Positions 24,260-36,609 of a DNA stretch of 64,000 bases are shown one piece after another. The translations under genes and the position numbers were made by a program. The DNA lies in NCBI GenBank assembly GCA_028023455.1, contig JAQFVV010012398.1, positions 3,682,682 through 3,746,681 on the forward strand. Reading direction: 5' to 3'. Under the pieces are notes generated by a model. It ran no database searches. It was given only the letters and a program-made list of their open reading frames with translations, and was not told the origin of the DNA. Source of the stretch: Epiperipatus broadwayi. Its lineage: Eukaryota > Onychophora > Udeonychophora > Euonychophora > Peripatidae. The first letter of the stretch is position 1. The number at the start of each line of letters is the position of its first letter.

Positions 24260-27200
24260 TATTGGTTGAATTAGGCATTTTTATATATGTGTAGTTAGCT
24301 TAAGGATATATTTGTCTGAAGGTTTAGCCAGGTGAGATAAATTAGTATCTTGAGCATTTACACTATATTTTTTAATATAAATAACTGCTCAAATTTTTAA
24401 TTTGTGCTTACATTATTAAACGTCATATGATCTCAGAGCTTCAAAGTCATAATGATATTTATATATGTTATATTTTCTGTATGGAGACTGACCAGAATTC
24501 TTATGACAAATGATAATTTTTGATCATCATCGATGACAATTTTCCATTACATGTAACTATCTGAGAACACTTTATTCAAAAATGTAATTTCAGTATAAAA
24601 GAAGCAATATATTTTATATCAATACATATTACTAAAATAAAGCATATTGGTTCTTTTATATTGAAGTCAAATAATCTAAAAAAAATCTGAGAAAAATAAC
24701 TAAAAAAACACTATTAGTAGCCCTGCAGTGTAGTGATAGAGTGACAAACTCAGTAGTCTATTGGTCAATCTTCAGTCTGTCAATTTCAATAAAGTCCTGA
24801 GCAATAAACCATTTGATCATTATTATTAGTGGGCTTAATTATGGATTCTTTTAAGCTTAGTTCATAAATTTCTTAATGTGTTTAATTAAAAGAATGGATG
24901 GGAACTACATGATTATGGTTTATTTTCAAGATTATTGTTTGTTTGTTTTTAAATAGAAACAAGTGGAAATTAAATAAGGAACTTTAAATAGTTTTAAAAA
25001 ATAAATTTATAAATGAGAAGTACATGAGGTAATATATTTCTAAAAAAAAATCATGAAAGATAATATAAGTAGTGTAAGAGAAATGATTAACAAAAAAATG
25101 CAATCTATATTCCATTAATTCTAGGTATTTATTCTGAAATAACTATGATGCACAAAACCAAAGAAATTCAGGAAGTAATTGGCTTTGTATTTTATGAGTT
25201 GTTACCATGTCCTAGTTTATAAGATATAGACTATGAAAATAATTAAATAATTTGCCTCTTGATAATATTACTAATAATATAATATGAGATAATCTTAATA
25301 ATGATCTGTTTGTAACATGAATGTCATTTTAAAATCTGGACTCAATTTTAAATTCATGAAAATGGGTTTATATAGACAATTCAAATGGTAGCAGAAAATA
25401 TTTTAGTATTATCTGTTAATTCAAAAAATTGATTTAATTAATAATAAAAAAACATTAATTGTTGCACGAATGGAGAATTGCATTAAATAATTTGAATAAC
25501 CCATCACTATTGTTTAATGTAATTAAGCATCACTTTTTAGTATGTCTTGCATAATATGTAATAATGATAATTAAATATCAAGGTTAAACTTTTTTAAAAA
25601 AAAAAACATTTTTACCTAACAGAATTCTGCTTTTCATATGGACAATTTGATGCAGGATATTCCAGAACTATTAAATCAAGATATATAAAAAACTGAAATG
25701 TAAAATAACAATACACAGAAAAAACTTAATAATGAAAAAACTTCCACAAACAACATTGTAAACCATAAAGTTTTTATAGGTTTCACGTTGTTAAATTTTA
25801 TGTTTGAATTAATTTTAAATAATTTTTTTTCTGATCATAAATATGTTCTTAAAACTGAGTAAAGTGATATTTGTAAACTCACAATATATTGCATTGGGGC
25901 TCCTAGTTATTACAATTTAGTCAGAAGTAGACAGTATAGCTGAAGGTCTTCTGTTACTTTAATTTATTAATTCTAGGTGCATTAATTGATAGGCTAAAAA
26001 ATATTTCTTGCAGTTTTTGGATGTTTATTTTCTCTCCATGTTTTAACATTTTGTCAACTTGATAAATAAAGTCTAGAAGGCTTGGAAAACAAATTATCAA
26101 TACAAGTGTTGAATCTGATTATGTATAGTATATGTGTATATATTTTTTGATTATTGTATTACTATTTTTTAAATTATCACTGATCTAAAAATAAAATAAA
26201 TAGAAGGGGCATCCATATTTAAAATAAATCTCCAATTACAAGTTTGAATCTTAAATCGGAAAATGGACTTAGCAGTAATGATGAAATAAGCAATTGCATG
26301 TTTACAGCTACTTGATACACCAATTACATAACAATGGACAGAGGTCCTCAGAAGGTTCCTGTATGTATATAATTTCACACCAGACTTAAGAAAAAATGTT
26401 AACTCAGCAAAGAAAAATTTGCTTGATGTATATAATCAGCTAAAGATATTCATTTACATTGAGCAAATATTTACACCACAACTATATTAAAATAATATCA
26501 AATGGTATTAAGTATGTGCATATTTATCTGTATAACAAAAATAAAAATATGTTAAAGTACATGCATATATTCAAAGAGAAACATTTATATTTGATGTGCC
26601 ATCTACTATCTAAATATGGTAACAAATCTGAAAGTATGCAGTACATAGACATAATATCAATTCTAGACTCAAACACTGTAAGCATACAACTTCTTCAGTT
26701 TATGAAGTACAAGTTTAATATGTCAATCAGTCAGTCATGCATACCACAAATATTAAATCAAGAATAATGAATTAATATTTTAAATTAAAAAAATATTTTA
26801 ATAAAACTAGCAATATTAATTTACATTTAGTAGAATTAAACAATTATGTGATTGAAAATATGTTTGGATACATACTGATTTCCCAATGTTAATTTAAAAT
26901 AATCCATTTTGTCATTAAATGTTAGATGAACAAATTAATTATTATTTTAAAACTGAACTATTGAATTAATTTTATTACAGTTTTGTTTAATACTAGGTTA
27001 AAAATATTATTTTACAAAAAAAATGCTTGACTGAATTTATCATAATTATCCAATAATTTTGATTTAATGTTCAAAATTATTAAAAATAAATGAAATTAAA
27101 TAAACAGTTTATAAAAAATGTTAAAACACTTATTTCTTACTTTGTGTTTTCACGTAATAAATAATATAATCAGTCAGTATATATTATTTTCTTAAATGGC

Positions 27201-27650
27201 AGTTCTCTGGAAATTTAACTGTTTTTACATGGATAGGTTTGTTTTTAAATAAAAATAATAACCAGATTGACCTTTAATGCGATATATTGTGATATCTAGG
27301 ACAGATGAATTCTCTGAGAATTGAAGTTGTTAAATATTAATTAATTTTTAATTTTCTCCAATGTTTGAAATAATGAATAATAATTCTCAGAAACTTTTTT
27401 TTGTTAATAATTTTAGATTGAGGTGAGATTTCATTTGATTGCATTTTTAAGGATACTGTATAACAGTGAATGATTGAAGAGTATTTAGTCAATCATTATT
27501 ACAGAAGTCAGCTATAACAATCACATTGCTCAGTTTGATAAAATCTAAAACTTTTCAAGTTTGCATTTACTTTTATAGTTTATATTCAGACAAATTCAAT
27601 GTTTTAATTATGGACAATTGATTAACTGCTACATTTTACAAAAGGGTTTT
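24260..27650. other. AT-rich intronic sequence
   Basis: No coding or structured repeat recognised. A weakly tRNA-like stretch at about 24720-24790 is the only oddity. Confidence 0.4.
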
Positions 27651-27672
27651 TTTGTAACATAATGAATAATAT

Positions 27673-27897
27673 TTCTGTAGTATAATTTTCATTACACCAC
27701 TTTCACACAAGATAAAGAATGATTTCTGTTCGCTTTTAATACTTTTTAGAGAGATGAAAACATAAATATATGACCAAAGATATATTTAAAAAAATCTATG
27801 GTCCCCATGATGAACATTTCATGCTGAAGCAGCACTCATCTGTTAGTCCAGACCACAATCTCTTACACATATCTTTATCATTGTTCAGTATATATAT
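27673..27897 (-). repeat. Ribozyme-family repeat copy (family C), minus strand
   Basis: On the minus strand it reads ...ACTAACAGATGAGTGCTG... then AGCATGAAATGTTCATC, the same arrangement as the hammerhead copy at 35064-35135 but with the core changed from CTGATGA to CAGATGA. Imperfect direct repeats (TTGTAAC...AATAT) at about 27652 and 27898 flank it. It is one of two copies on either side of the giant foldback element. Confidence 0.7.
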
Positions 27898-28439
27898 ATT
27901 GTAACGGAATATAATATCCTGTCACATTATTTTAAAATTAAAATAAAAGATCATAAATAAAAATTGATTTATTAAAAAGAAAAAAAAAACTTAATTTAAA
28001 AACTGTTTAACGTATATATAGATCGCATGATGGACAAATTTAAAAACTTTTAAAAAAATAAAAATATTTGAAAGTAATTTTTTTTTGTAAAAAAGTAAAG
28101 ATATAAAGATTGATATTTTAAAAATAGAAATAATGTTGATTTCTATAGTCTTAGAAAATGAAATGATTGTCTTATTAATTAAATGATTGTTCAAAAGCAA
28201 ACTACCTCGTGAGGCATGTAAAATAAATTAAATGGTCAGATAAGAGAATACAAAGGAATTAAATGACCAATGCAAACACGAAAATGACAGCACGAACCAT
28301 AACTGAAACATGAATGGATTAGTGACGTCTTGCTCGTTGAATCTCAAGATCTAATGATAAGAGACTAATAAAAATATAAAAGCCAAATTATTATTTTAAT
28401 TGTTATCTGAGAGCTGACTATGAATATGTCGTTATAACT

Positions 28440-28640
28440 AGCTATATTGCAGATTTTCACGATGTGGAAGTCTGCAATAAAATTAGATTTTCCGGGCAAC
28501 CAGCTGAGACCTCCCTATGCCAGTTAGGGACCAAAAAGGAATGGCAAGTGGCGGCTTCGTTTTTAAAAGGGAAGAACAAACAATCTATATAAGTTATCAC
28601 GAAGATGGACCTCAGAATCTATAAAGTATAAACTTTTGCC
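28440..28640. other. Unassigned GC-richer block with TATA box and hairpins
   Basis: Stands out in AT-rich DNA. It contains GCAGATTTTCAC facing GTGGAAGTCTGC (imperfect hairpin), an AATAAA, TCCCTA...TAGGGA (6-bp stem) and CTATATAAG near 28586. It has the look of a solo LTR or other promoter fragment, but no termini were found. Confidence 0.3.
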
Positions 28641-29324
28641 AATTGAACTTTCTTTTAAATAATTACCGTATAACGTCAATAAGTAATCAATTAAAAAAAA
28701 AAAAAAAGTAATATAAATGAATGTACTCTTATCTGACCAAGAATAGAACTCTAAATCAATTATAAATATTTGTTTTTATATACGTTTGCTATTTCAATCA
28801 TTTCCATTTTTTTAATTTAATTATTTATGTTTGTGTTTAACTAGGTTATTTATTTCTATCTGTTAAATAAAATGTATTAAATTAAAGTTGGGTGTAGATA
28901 GCTGCATGGATAAAAAGTAATAACTGTTTAAATTCGTTTATGTTTAATTTAAAGGATTTTAGTCTGAGACTGAATGAATGTTTTGATCTGTTTTAAGTGA
29001 AAAAAAATCTATGTAGACTATCTATGCTCGTCATGCTAAAGTAAAATATAATTTAAATATCCATCTGTGCGATCTATTGAAAATAGTAATTTAAATTTTA
29101 AAAAAAAAATATTAATGTTAAAACCTAAAAATAAATTTATTCCTCAATTTTAAATGTGCGTTAATAAAAATCTATTGGTGTCGATTTAGTATGCGCTCAC
29201 GGCCGCCATTTTGAATTACAAGAACCACCCAAACTATGCTGAAACATCCAACCGATAAATGACATCGCTCAAAATGGCCATTTTCGTAGGTAAAAAAAAC
29301 AAAAATCGGAATTTTCATATTAGT

Positions 29325-29512
29325 CAATCACGTGACTAAAATGGTAAAACATAAAAATCTTAATTTTCATTAAAAAAATCACGTGATTAAAATATTAAAA
29401 CACAAAAATCACAATTTTCATAAAAAAATCACGTGATTAAAATATTAAAACACAAAAATAGCAATTTTAATTTTAAAAAAAATCACGTGATTAAAATATT
29501 AAAACACAAAAT
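29325..29512. repeat. CACGTG-containing tandem subrepeats, left arm
   Basis: Four near copies of AATCACGTGATTAAAATATT with step 50-54 bp. CACGTG lies at 29329, 29380, 29430 and 29484. The mirrored zone in the right arm (about 34555-34700) keeps two intact CACGTG and one CACATG. Confidence 0.85.
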
Positions 29513-29694
29513 CGTATATGCCAAAAGATTATAACTTATAAAATCTGAATGCTAAAAATGGTAAAAAATAATGATGAAAAGATTTTAAGCAATAATTATA
29601 TTTTCATTCACTTATAGAAATGGAATCACGAGACCAAAAAGGCGGTAAAGATCTTGAATACACGTTATCTACATCAATCTTTTTAAAAAAATCA

Positions 29695-30560
29695 TAAATG
29701 CTATAAATCCAAGCATTGATAGCAAATCTCAAAAAATTAAAAATGCTATAAATCTAAGCATTGTAATAGCAAATCTCAAAAAATTAAAAATGCTATAAAT
29801 CTAAGCATTGTAATAGCAAATCTCAAAAATTAAAAACGCTATAAATCTAAGCATTGTAATAGCAAATCTCAAAAAATTAAAAACGCTATAAACCTAAGCA
29901 TTGTAATAGCAAATCTCAAAAAATTAAAAATGCTATAAATCTAAGCATTGTAATAGCAAATCTCAAAAAATTAAAAAATCAAAAACACTATAAATCCAAG
30001 CATTGTAATAGCAAATCTCAAAAAATTAAAAACGCTATAAATCTAAGCATTCCAAGCATTGATAGCAAATCTCAAAAAATTAAAAACGCTATAAATCTAA
30101 GTATTGTAATAGCAAATCTCAAAAAATCAAAAATGCTATAAATCCAAGCATTGATAGCAAATCTCAAAAAATAAAAATGCTATAAATCTAAGCATTCCAA
30201 GCATTGATAGCAAATCTCAAAAAATTAAAAACGCTATAAATCTAAGCATTGTAATAGCAAATCTCAAAAAATCAAAAATGCTATAAATCCAAGCATTGAT
30301 AGCAAATCTCAAAAAATTAAAAACGCTATAAATCTAAGCATTGTAATAGTAAATCTCAAAAAATTAAAAAATCAAAAACACTATAAATCCAAGCATTGTA
30401 ATAGCAAATATCAAAAAATTAAAAACGCTATAAATCTAAGCACTGTAATAGTAAATCTCAAAAAATCAAAGCACTATAAATCCAAGCATTGTAATAGCAA
30501 ATCTCAAAAAATCAAAAACACTATAAATCCAAGCATTGTAATAGTAAATCTCAAAAAATT
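29695..30560. repeat. 47-bp minisatellite, about 18 copies, left arm
   Basis: Unit core: GCTATAAATCTAAGCATTG then TAATAGCAAATCTCAAAAA. Variants alternate TGCT/CGCT/CACT and CTAAG/CCAAG; some units lack GTAATA. Confidence 0.9.
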
Positions 30561-31612
30561 AGCATATCTTACGGCATTTAAAAATAAATCATAAATGCTA
30601 TTTGCAAAAAGAAAGCTTATTCCTGTCTTCAACAATATATACTAAATCAGTATTTTAAAAAACAATATTTAAAAACTATAATGCTATAAATCAGACATTG
30701 TAACGTAACATTAAACAGCCTAAAATGCTACAATGGAAAAAAGTGCGGGAAAAGAAAAAAAAGCAAAAGAAGCTAATATTGAAAATTAAAAAAAATTACA
30801 CAATCCTTTAAAATAAATCAAAAACGGTAATTTATAGAGTGATAATCAAACATTGTAATTGTAAATCTCAAAAAAATTAACTTATGTTAAGGCATTTTTT
30901 TTAAAAAAAATCATAAATGATATTTACAAAAACCCTTTAAAATATAGCGATCACTAGAAAAATAATAAATGCTATTTTAAAAAGCTCAGTCCGGTCTAGC
31001 AACGCTATATACTAAATCAGTATTATAATTTTAAAAAATTATATTGGTAAATGTGAAATGGCGGGAACACCCATCACTTTCAACACTATCAACAAATAAA
31101 AAATCTAATTAACTTATTTTTAAAAATATAATATTTTACATTTGGCTTTGGGATTATCCCTCTAACTAAGAGTTATAATAATGAATCACAAATCTGGATA
31201 ATAGACAGTTAGCATTTATTTAAGTAATTTTTTACCAATATTTTAAGAATTTTAAAAAAATTACCAACATTCTCAATCGGATGGAGATCTCTTCTTCATT
31301 ACTGCAACAGCGCAAGCCATCAACAAATTATACTTTTAAGATTTAGGTTTATTACTGTAAAGAAGATGACAGTAAAATTAATTTATTCAGGAAATATCGC
31401 AGCTTGATATGGTCTCTTTCAAATTTATTTTTAAAACTGTGTATTTAAGTCTCACACAAATAACAGCAGCTATGTGTGACGTAAGATAATTTCCAAGAAT
31501 TAGAGTTTGGGATGGGCCTTTGTCTTACTAAGATAAAAGTGTTAAGTTAAACTTTCAAATTTAAAAAAACAACTGTAAACCAGCTAATGGACTTTTGTGC
31601 TTCAAGCCTAAC

Positions 31613-32292
31613 ATCATTACGTATGTAATCTTATAATAATGTATTTTGATGTATAATAACGTATGTGTATGTGCACACATCTAATATATAAATATATTTA
31701 TTTATATATTAGATGTGCGCACATACACGTAAACATACGTTATTATACATCAATGTTCATTATTATAGGATTATACACGTGGCCTGGGATAGTTTGAATT
31801 TGACAAACAGGCCTACTATGATACTTAAAAGGTGAAACGGAATGATAGACAGAATTAGCAACAATAAGTGAATATAAAGAATATATTTATTAGCCATTCA
31901 GATACCCATTTTCAAATCATATGATCACATGAACACACACCCTTTATATTTCTTTTTTTTTTTTTAATATTAATGAATGAAAAGGTCTCTTTTGTTTTTG
32001 CAATATTTTCGGAATAAATATATATGAGTACAAGTTGTGACTTGTAATATGTTATAGTGCGATTATATTTTTAAATCATTAATTTATTTTTATATTTTTT
32101 ATAATAAATTACCAAATAATTTTACTTGTGTCTTTAAAGTGTTAAAACTAAAATCTTAAAAGTAATACATGTATCGGCATACATATATATATATATATGA
32201 GTACAAGTTGTGACGTATAATATGTTACAGTGCGATTATATTTTTAAATCATTAATTTATTATAAATTTTTACCCCTCTTTTGCATTTGATG
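31613..32292. other. Central spacer of the giant foldback element
   Basis: 680 bp without an ORF. It holds a smaller AT-rich palindrome at about 31630-31780 (ACACATCTAATATATAAATA mirrored by TTATATATTAGATGTGCG) and a 70-bp direct repeat (TGAGTACAAGTTGTGAC...) at about 32022 and 32198. Confidence 0.7.
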
Positions 32293-33359
32293 ACTAGTTA
32301 GGCTTGAGGCATAAAAGTCTATTAAGCTGGTTTACAGTTGCTTTTTTTTAAATTTGAAAGTTTAACTTAACACTTTTATCTTAGTAAGAGAAAGGCCCAT
32401 CCCAAACTCTAATTCTTGGAAATTATCTTACGTCATACATACCAGCTCTTATTTGTGTGAGACCCAAATACACAGTTTTAAAAATAAATTTGAAAGAGAC
32501 CATATCAAGCTGCGATATTTCCTGAATAAATTAATTTTACTGTCATCTTCTTTACAGTAATAAACCTAAATCTTAAAAGTATAATTTGTTGATGGCTTGT
32601 GCTGTTGCAGTGATGAAGAAGAGATCTCCATCCGATTGAGAATGTTGGTAATTTTTTTAAAATTCTTAAAATATTGGTAAAAAATTACTTAAATAAATGC
32701 TAACTGTCTATTATTCAGATTTGTGATTCATTATTATAACTCTTAGTTAGAGGGATAATCCCAAAGCCAAATGTAAAATATTATATTTTTAAAAATAAGT
32801 TAATTAGATTTTTTATTTGTTGATAGTGTTGAAAGTGATGGGTGTTCCCGCCATTTCACATTTACCAATATAATTTTTTAAAATTATAATACTGATTTAG
32901 TATATAGTGTTGCTAGACCGGACTGAGCTTTTTAAAATAGCATATATTATTTTTCTAGTGATCGCTATATTTTAAAGGGTTTTTGTAAATATCATTTACG
33001 ATTTTTTTTAAAAAAATGCCTTAACATAAGTTAATTTTTTTGAGATTTACAATTACAATGTTTGATTATCACTCTATAAATTACCGTTTTTGATTTATTT
33101 TAAAGGATTGTGTAATTTTTTTTAATTTTCAATATTAGCTTCTTTTTCTTTTTTTTCTTTTACCGCACTTTTTTCCATTGTAGCATTATAGGCTGTTTTA
33201 ATGTTACGTTACAATGTCTGATTTATAGCATTATAGTTTTTAAATATTGTTTTTTAAAATACGGATTTAGTATATACTGTTGAAGACAGGAATAAGCTTT
33301 CTTTTTGCAAATAGCATTTATGATTTATTTTTAAATGCCGTAAGATACGTTAATTTTTT

Positions 33360-33785
33360 GAGATTTACTATTACAATGCTTGGATTTATAGTGTTTTTGA
33401 TTTTTTGAGATTTGCTATTACAATGCTTGGATTTATAGTGTTTTGATTTTTTGAGATTTACTATTACAGTGCTTAGATTTATAGCGTTTTTAATTTTTTG
33501 AGATTTGCTATTACAATGCTTGGATTTATAGTGTTTTTGATTTTTTAATTTTTTGAGATTTACTATTACAATGCTTAGATTTATAGCGTTTTTAATTTTT
33601 TGAGATTTGCTATCAATGCTTGGATTTATAGCATTTTTGATTTTTTAGATTTGCTATTACAATGCTTAGATCTATAGCGTTTTTAATTTTTTGAGATTTG
33701 CTATTACAATGCTTGGATTTATAGTGTTTTTGATTTTTTAATTTTTTGAGATTTACTATTATAATGCTTGGATTTATAGCGTTAT
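33360..33785. repeat. 47-bp minisatellite, about 9 copies, right arm
   Basis: Inverted counterpart of the array at 29695-30560, with about half the copies. Reads as repeated GCTTGGATTTATAGTG or GCTTAGATTTATAGCG followed by a TTTTTTGAGATTTGCTATTA run. Confidence 0.9.
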
Positions 33786-34144
33786 TCATTTTTTTTTGAT
33801 TGTGTTTTTGGTTTATTTTAAAGTATTTTTTAAATTTCACCTCTTCCCCCCCCCCCACACTTTTTTTGCAATGTTTGATTATGACTATATATATAAATTA
33901 GTGTTTTTGGTTTATTTTAAAGTATTTTTTAATTTTCACTTCTTTTTCTTTTCCCGCCCTTTTTTTTTGATAGTAGCACCTTATGCTATTTAATGTGACG
34001 TCTTCCCAACATTTTTTTAAGTGTAGTCCCTTCCCAACACCTTTTTTAATTATAGAGCCTCAGGCGTTTTACTTTTTTATTTTTTTATCAATTTTTCCTT
34101 CACTTTTTCTGTTTAAAAATTCATATGCTTTAGTTCATATATGT

Positions 34145-34337
34145 TTGATAAACTCACCAACTAAAATTCAAACTAGCAACCACCGATCTTTCTTACATCA
34201 TTATTTTTTACCATTTTTAGCATTCAGATTTTATAAGTTATATGTTTGATAAGCTCGCAAACTAAAATTGAAACTAGCAACCACTGATCTTTCTTACATC
34301 AATATTTTTTAACATTTTTAGCATTCAGATTTTAATT
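34145..34337. repeat. About 100-bp tandem duplication in the right arm
   Basis: GTTTGATAAACTCACCAACT... at 34143 recurs as GTTTGATAAGCTCGCAAACT... at 34243, including the CAACCACYGATCTTTCTTAC block. The left arm has no such pair. Confidence 0.75.
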
Positions 34338-34953
34338 AGAAGTAAATGGTTTAATAAACTGAAATATGATTTTTTTAAAAAGATTGATGTAGATAACGTG
34401 TATTCAAGATCTTTACCGCCTTTTTGGTCTCATGATTCCATTTCTATAAGTGAATGAAAATATAATTATTGCTTAAAATCTTTTCATCATTATTTTTTAG
34501 CATTCAGATTTTATAAGTTATAATCTTTTGGCATATACGATTTTGTGTTTTAATATTTTAATCACGTGATTTTTTTTTATTAAAATTACTATTTTTGTGT
34601 TTTAATATTTTAATCACATGATTTTTTTATATGAAAATTAAGATTTTTATGTTTAAGATTTTTATGTTTTACCATTTTAGTCACGTGATTGACTAATATG
34701 AAAATTCCGATTTTTGTTTTTTTTTTACCTACGAAAATGGCCATTTTGAGCGATGTCATTTATTGGTTGGATATTTCAGCATGGTTTGGGTGGTTCTTGT
34801 AATTCAAAATGGCAGCCGTGAGCGCATACTAAATCAGCACCAACCCTTCTCTACCTTGCATGAGAGTAGTGTAATGAAAATTACATTACAGAAATATTAT
34901 TCATTATTGGATAATCTTTAGTCTAATGAGTAACTAATAAAAATTATTAATAT

Positions 34954-35226
34954 ATTTTTATCAAGTCATTTGTGTCGAAGTTGAGAGTACATTTGGCATA
35001 TAAAATACACAGTAATTATTATTATATATATATATGCTGATCAATGGTAATGATTTATTTAAAGATATTATGGTTTAAGTCAACTGATGAGTGCTGGTTT
35101 AGCATGAAATGTTCATCTTGATGATCATAGATCTTTTTCACATGTCTTTGGTCACATGTTTATAATTATATCCTCCATAAGGTGTTAAAAGTGGATAGAA
35201 ACCATTTCCTACCTTATGTGAGAGCG
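34954..35226 (+). repeat. Ribozyme-family repeat copy (family C) with 21-bp flanking direct repeats
   Basis: ACTAATAAAAATTATTAATAT occurs at 34933-34953 and again at 35227-35247, flanking the segment. Inside is an intact-looking hammerhead motif (35064-35135). No ORF. Confidence 0.7.
35064..35135 (+). ncRNA. Type-I hammerhead ribozyme motif, intact core
   Basis: Core CTGATGA at 35084-35090. Stem II is GTGCT/AGCAT (five pairs, the first a G-U wobble) with loop GGTTT. GAAA is at 35106-35109. Stem III is ATG/CAT with a TT loop, then cleavage triplet ATC ending at 35117. Stem I is GTCAA (35079-35083) with TTGAT (35118-35122), then an internal loop and an outer TATG/CATA helix. All invariant core bases are present. 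The known role of such motifs is RNA self-cleavage, in SINE-like, Penelope and retrozyme RNAs. Confidence 0.75.
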
Positions 35227-35249
35227 ACTAATAAAAATTATTAATATTT

Positions 35250-36000
35250 CAAAATTAAAGTTTTAGAATTAATTATTAAATAAACATATTTTGAAAATGA
35301 CATTTAAAGAAATAAAAGAATGAAAAAAAATTAAAAAAGAAAATAATTTAATTTTTTTTCTTACAGAAAATATTTAATTTTGTACACTGTAAATTTTTTT
35401 TAAAAAAAGTTTATAATCAATTAAGTTCACCTGTGCAATATATATATATATCAATCTGTTATTTTTATAAATCAAAAGAATGGAAATTTCTTAACATCTC
35501 TACATGCTATCATAAAATATGAGACTGGTGTATCACAGTGAGATCAATGAAATACTTATTCTCAGCCATCATTGGCCAATTAGCAACTGTAATAATTAAA
35601 TAACTAATGAGAAGGATTTTTGAAGGAACAAAGTACTTTCATTGATTTTTTAGACTTACTGATAAAAAAGTAAGGGAACAGTTAAAAAAATTAGAGAAGT
35701 TTAAAATAACCTACAGAATACTCACTACTTTACAGGTAGAATCATGTATCTAGGTTAAATCACTCTGATTTTTTTAGTTATGTTTATTGTTTAGTTTGTA
35801 AATAGAGCATTATAAATTACTACATAATTTAATCAATTGACTAAATTATAGTTCATTATTCTAAGTAAATTATGTAAACAGAGAATAAAAACAATATACA
35901 ATTAAATAATGTTTAACAGGACCCCTACATGTGGGTGTGCAGTTTGTGCCAAGCACAAAAGCACCTCACAATGAGGGCATGAAATTGGTATGATCATAAA
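35250..36000. other. AT-rich intronic sequence
   Basis: Nothing recognised. Confidence 0.4.
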
Positions 36001-36004
36001 ATGT

Positions 36005-36440
36005 ATAGGTAAATGAAAATGTTTATATTTACAAATCACTCCATTTGTTAGAAACATGTTCTGGTTGCAAATATTTTTTATACATTCAAAGATCAGCCTT
36101 TCAAGCTAATTGTGCATGCGTCTTCTGCTAGTGTTAAATAATAAATGAATACTTCACTCTACAATACAAGATATAGTATTTATGCAGGAATAAAAGGAAT
36201 CCTCTTATTCCTGCAACTCAAATTCTTTTATATGAGCAAATCTGAAGTACTGTTGAATAAAGCGTGAGAGTAGAATTCTCACTTTAAATTACTATCTACG
36301 ATGTTGTGATGAATGACGTCGGTGAAATTGTCTAGAATTTACTAAACGTCACTCTAAGTGAAACTTAATTATAAGTAAATAAGCATTTATTTTTATATAA
36401 AGCTATGCATACAATTGTATACATTATTTAAATGTAATTG
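36005..36440. repeat. Diverged single-arm copy of the 44.5-kb palindrome family (family D)
   Basis: Shares long blocks with 44515-44760: GTGTTAAATAATAAATGAAT, then TAAAAGGAATCCTCTTATT, then ATGAGCAAATCTGAAGTACT. Only one arm is present. A roughly 70-bp direct repeat (GTTTATATTTACAAAT... / ATTTATATTTTTGAAT...) lies at about 36015 and 36547 on its two sides. Confidence 0.7.
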
Positions 36441-36609
36441 GATTATGTTTTTTTATTTAATATTCTGATAATTATTAGAAATATATTAAATTTTATATAC
36501 TTTACTATTTTACTGGAGAAGAGATGGTTATCACAATTTATATGTAAATATTTATATTTTTGAATTACACCATTGTTAAAATCTCATTCTGATTGCAAGT
36601 ATATTTTTT

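Larger units (their letters stand above)
29178..34850. mobile_element. Giant foldback-type element with 2.4-2.6 kb inverted arms
   Basis: The left arm (29178-about 31612) and right arm (about 32293-34850) are inverted copies. Outer ends: GATTTAGTATGCGCTCACGG on the left, mirrored by CCGTGAGCGCATACTAAATC on the right. Inner ends meet at AACTGTAAACCAGC / GCTGGTTTACAGTT. Arms contain a CACGTG subrepeat zone and a 47-bp minisatellite with different copy numbers in each arm. The middle 680 bp has no transposase frame. The build (very long inverted ends made of subrepeats, no coding) is that of Foldback-like non-autonomous DNA transposons; superfamily unknown. Confidence 0.8.

Noticed and set aside
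24715-24790. GCAGTGTAGTGATAGAG tRNA-like stretch
   Set aside because: Resembles a D-arm but lacks a B box and a plausible acceptor stem; not enough for a SINE call.
29695-30560. Regular repeats with spacer-like variation, at first sight CRISPR-like
   Set aside because: Units are contiguous with no unique spacers, lie in the inverted arm of a mobile element, and the genome is eukaryotic; it is a minisatellite.
33613-33858. 81-codon open frame on the minus strand, Lys/Asn/Ser-rich
   Set aside because: It is the translation of the 47-bp minisatellite and adjoining low-complexity sequence.
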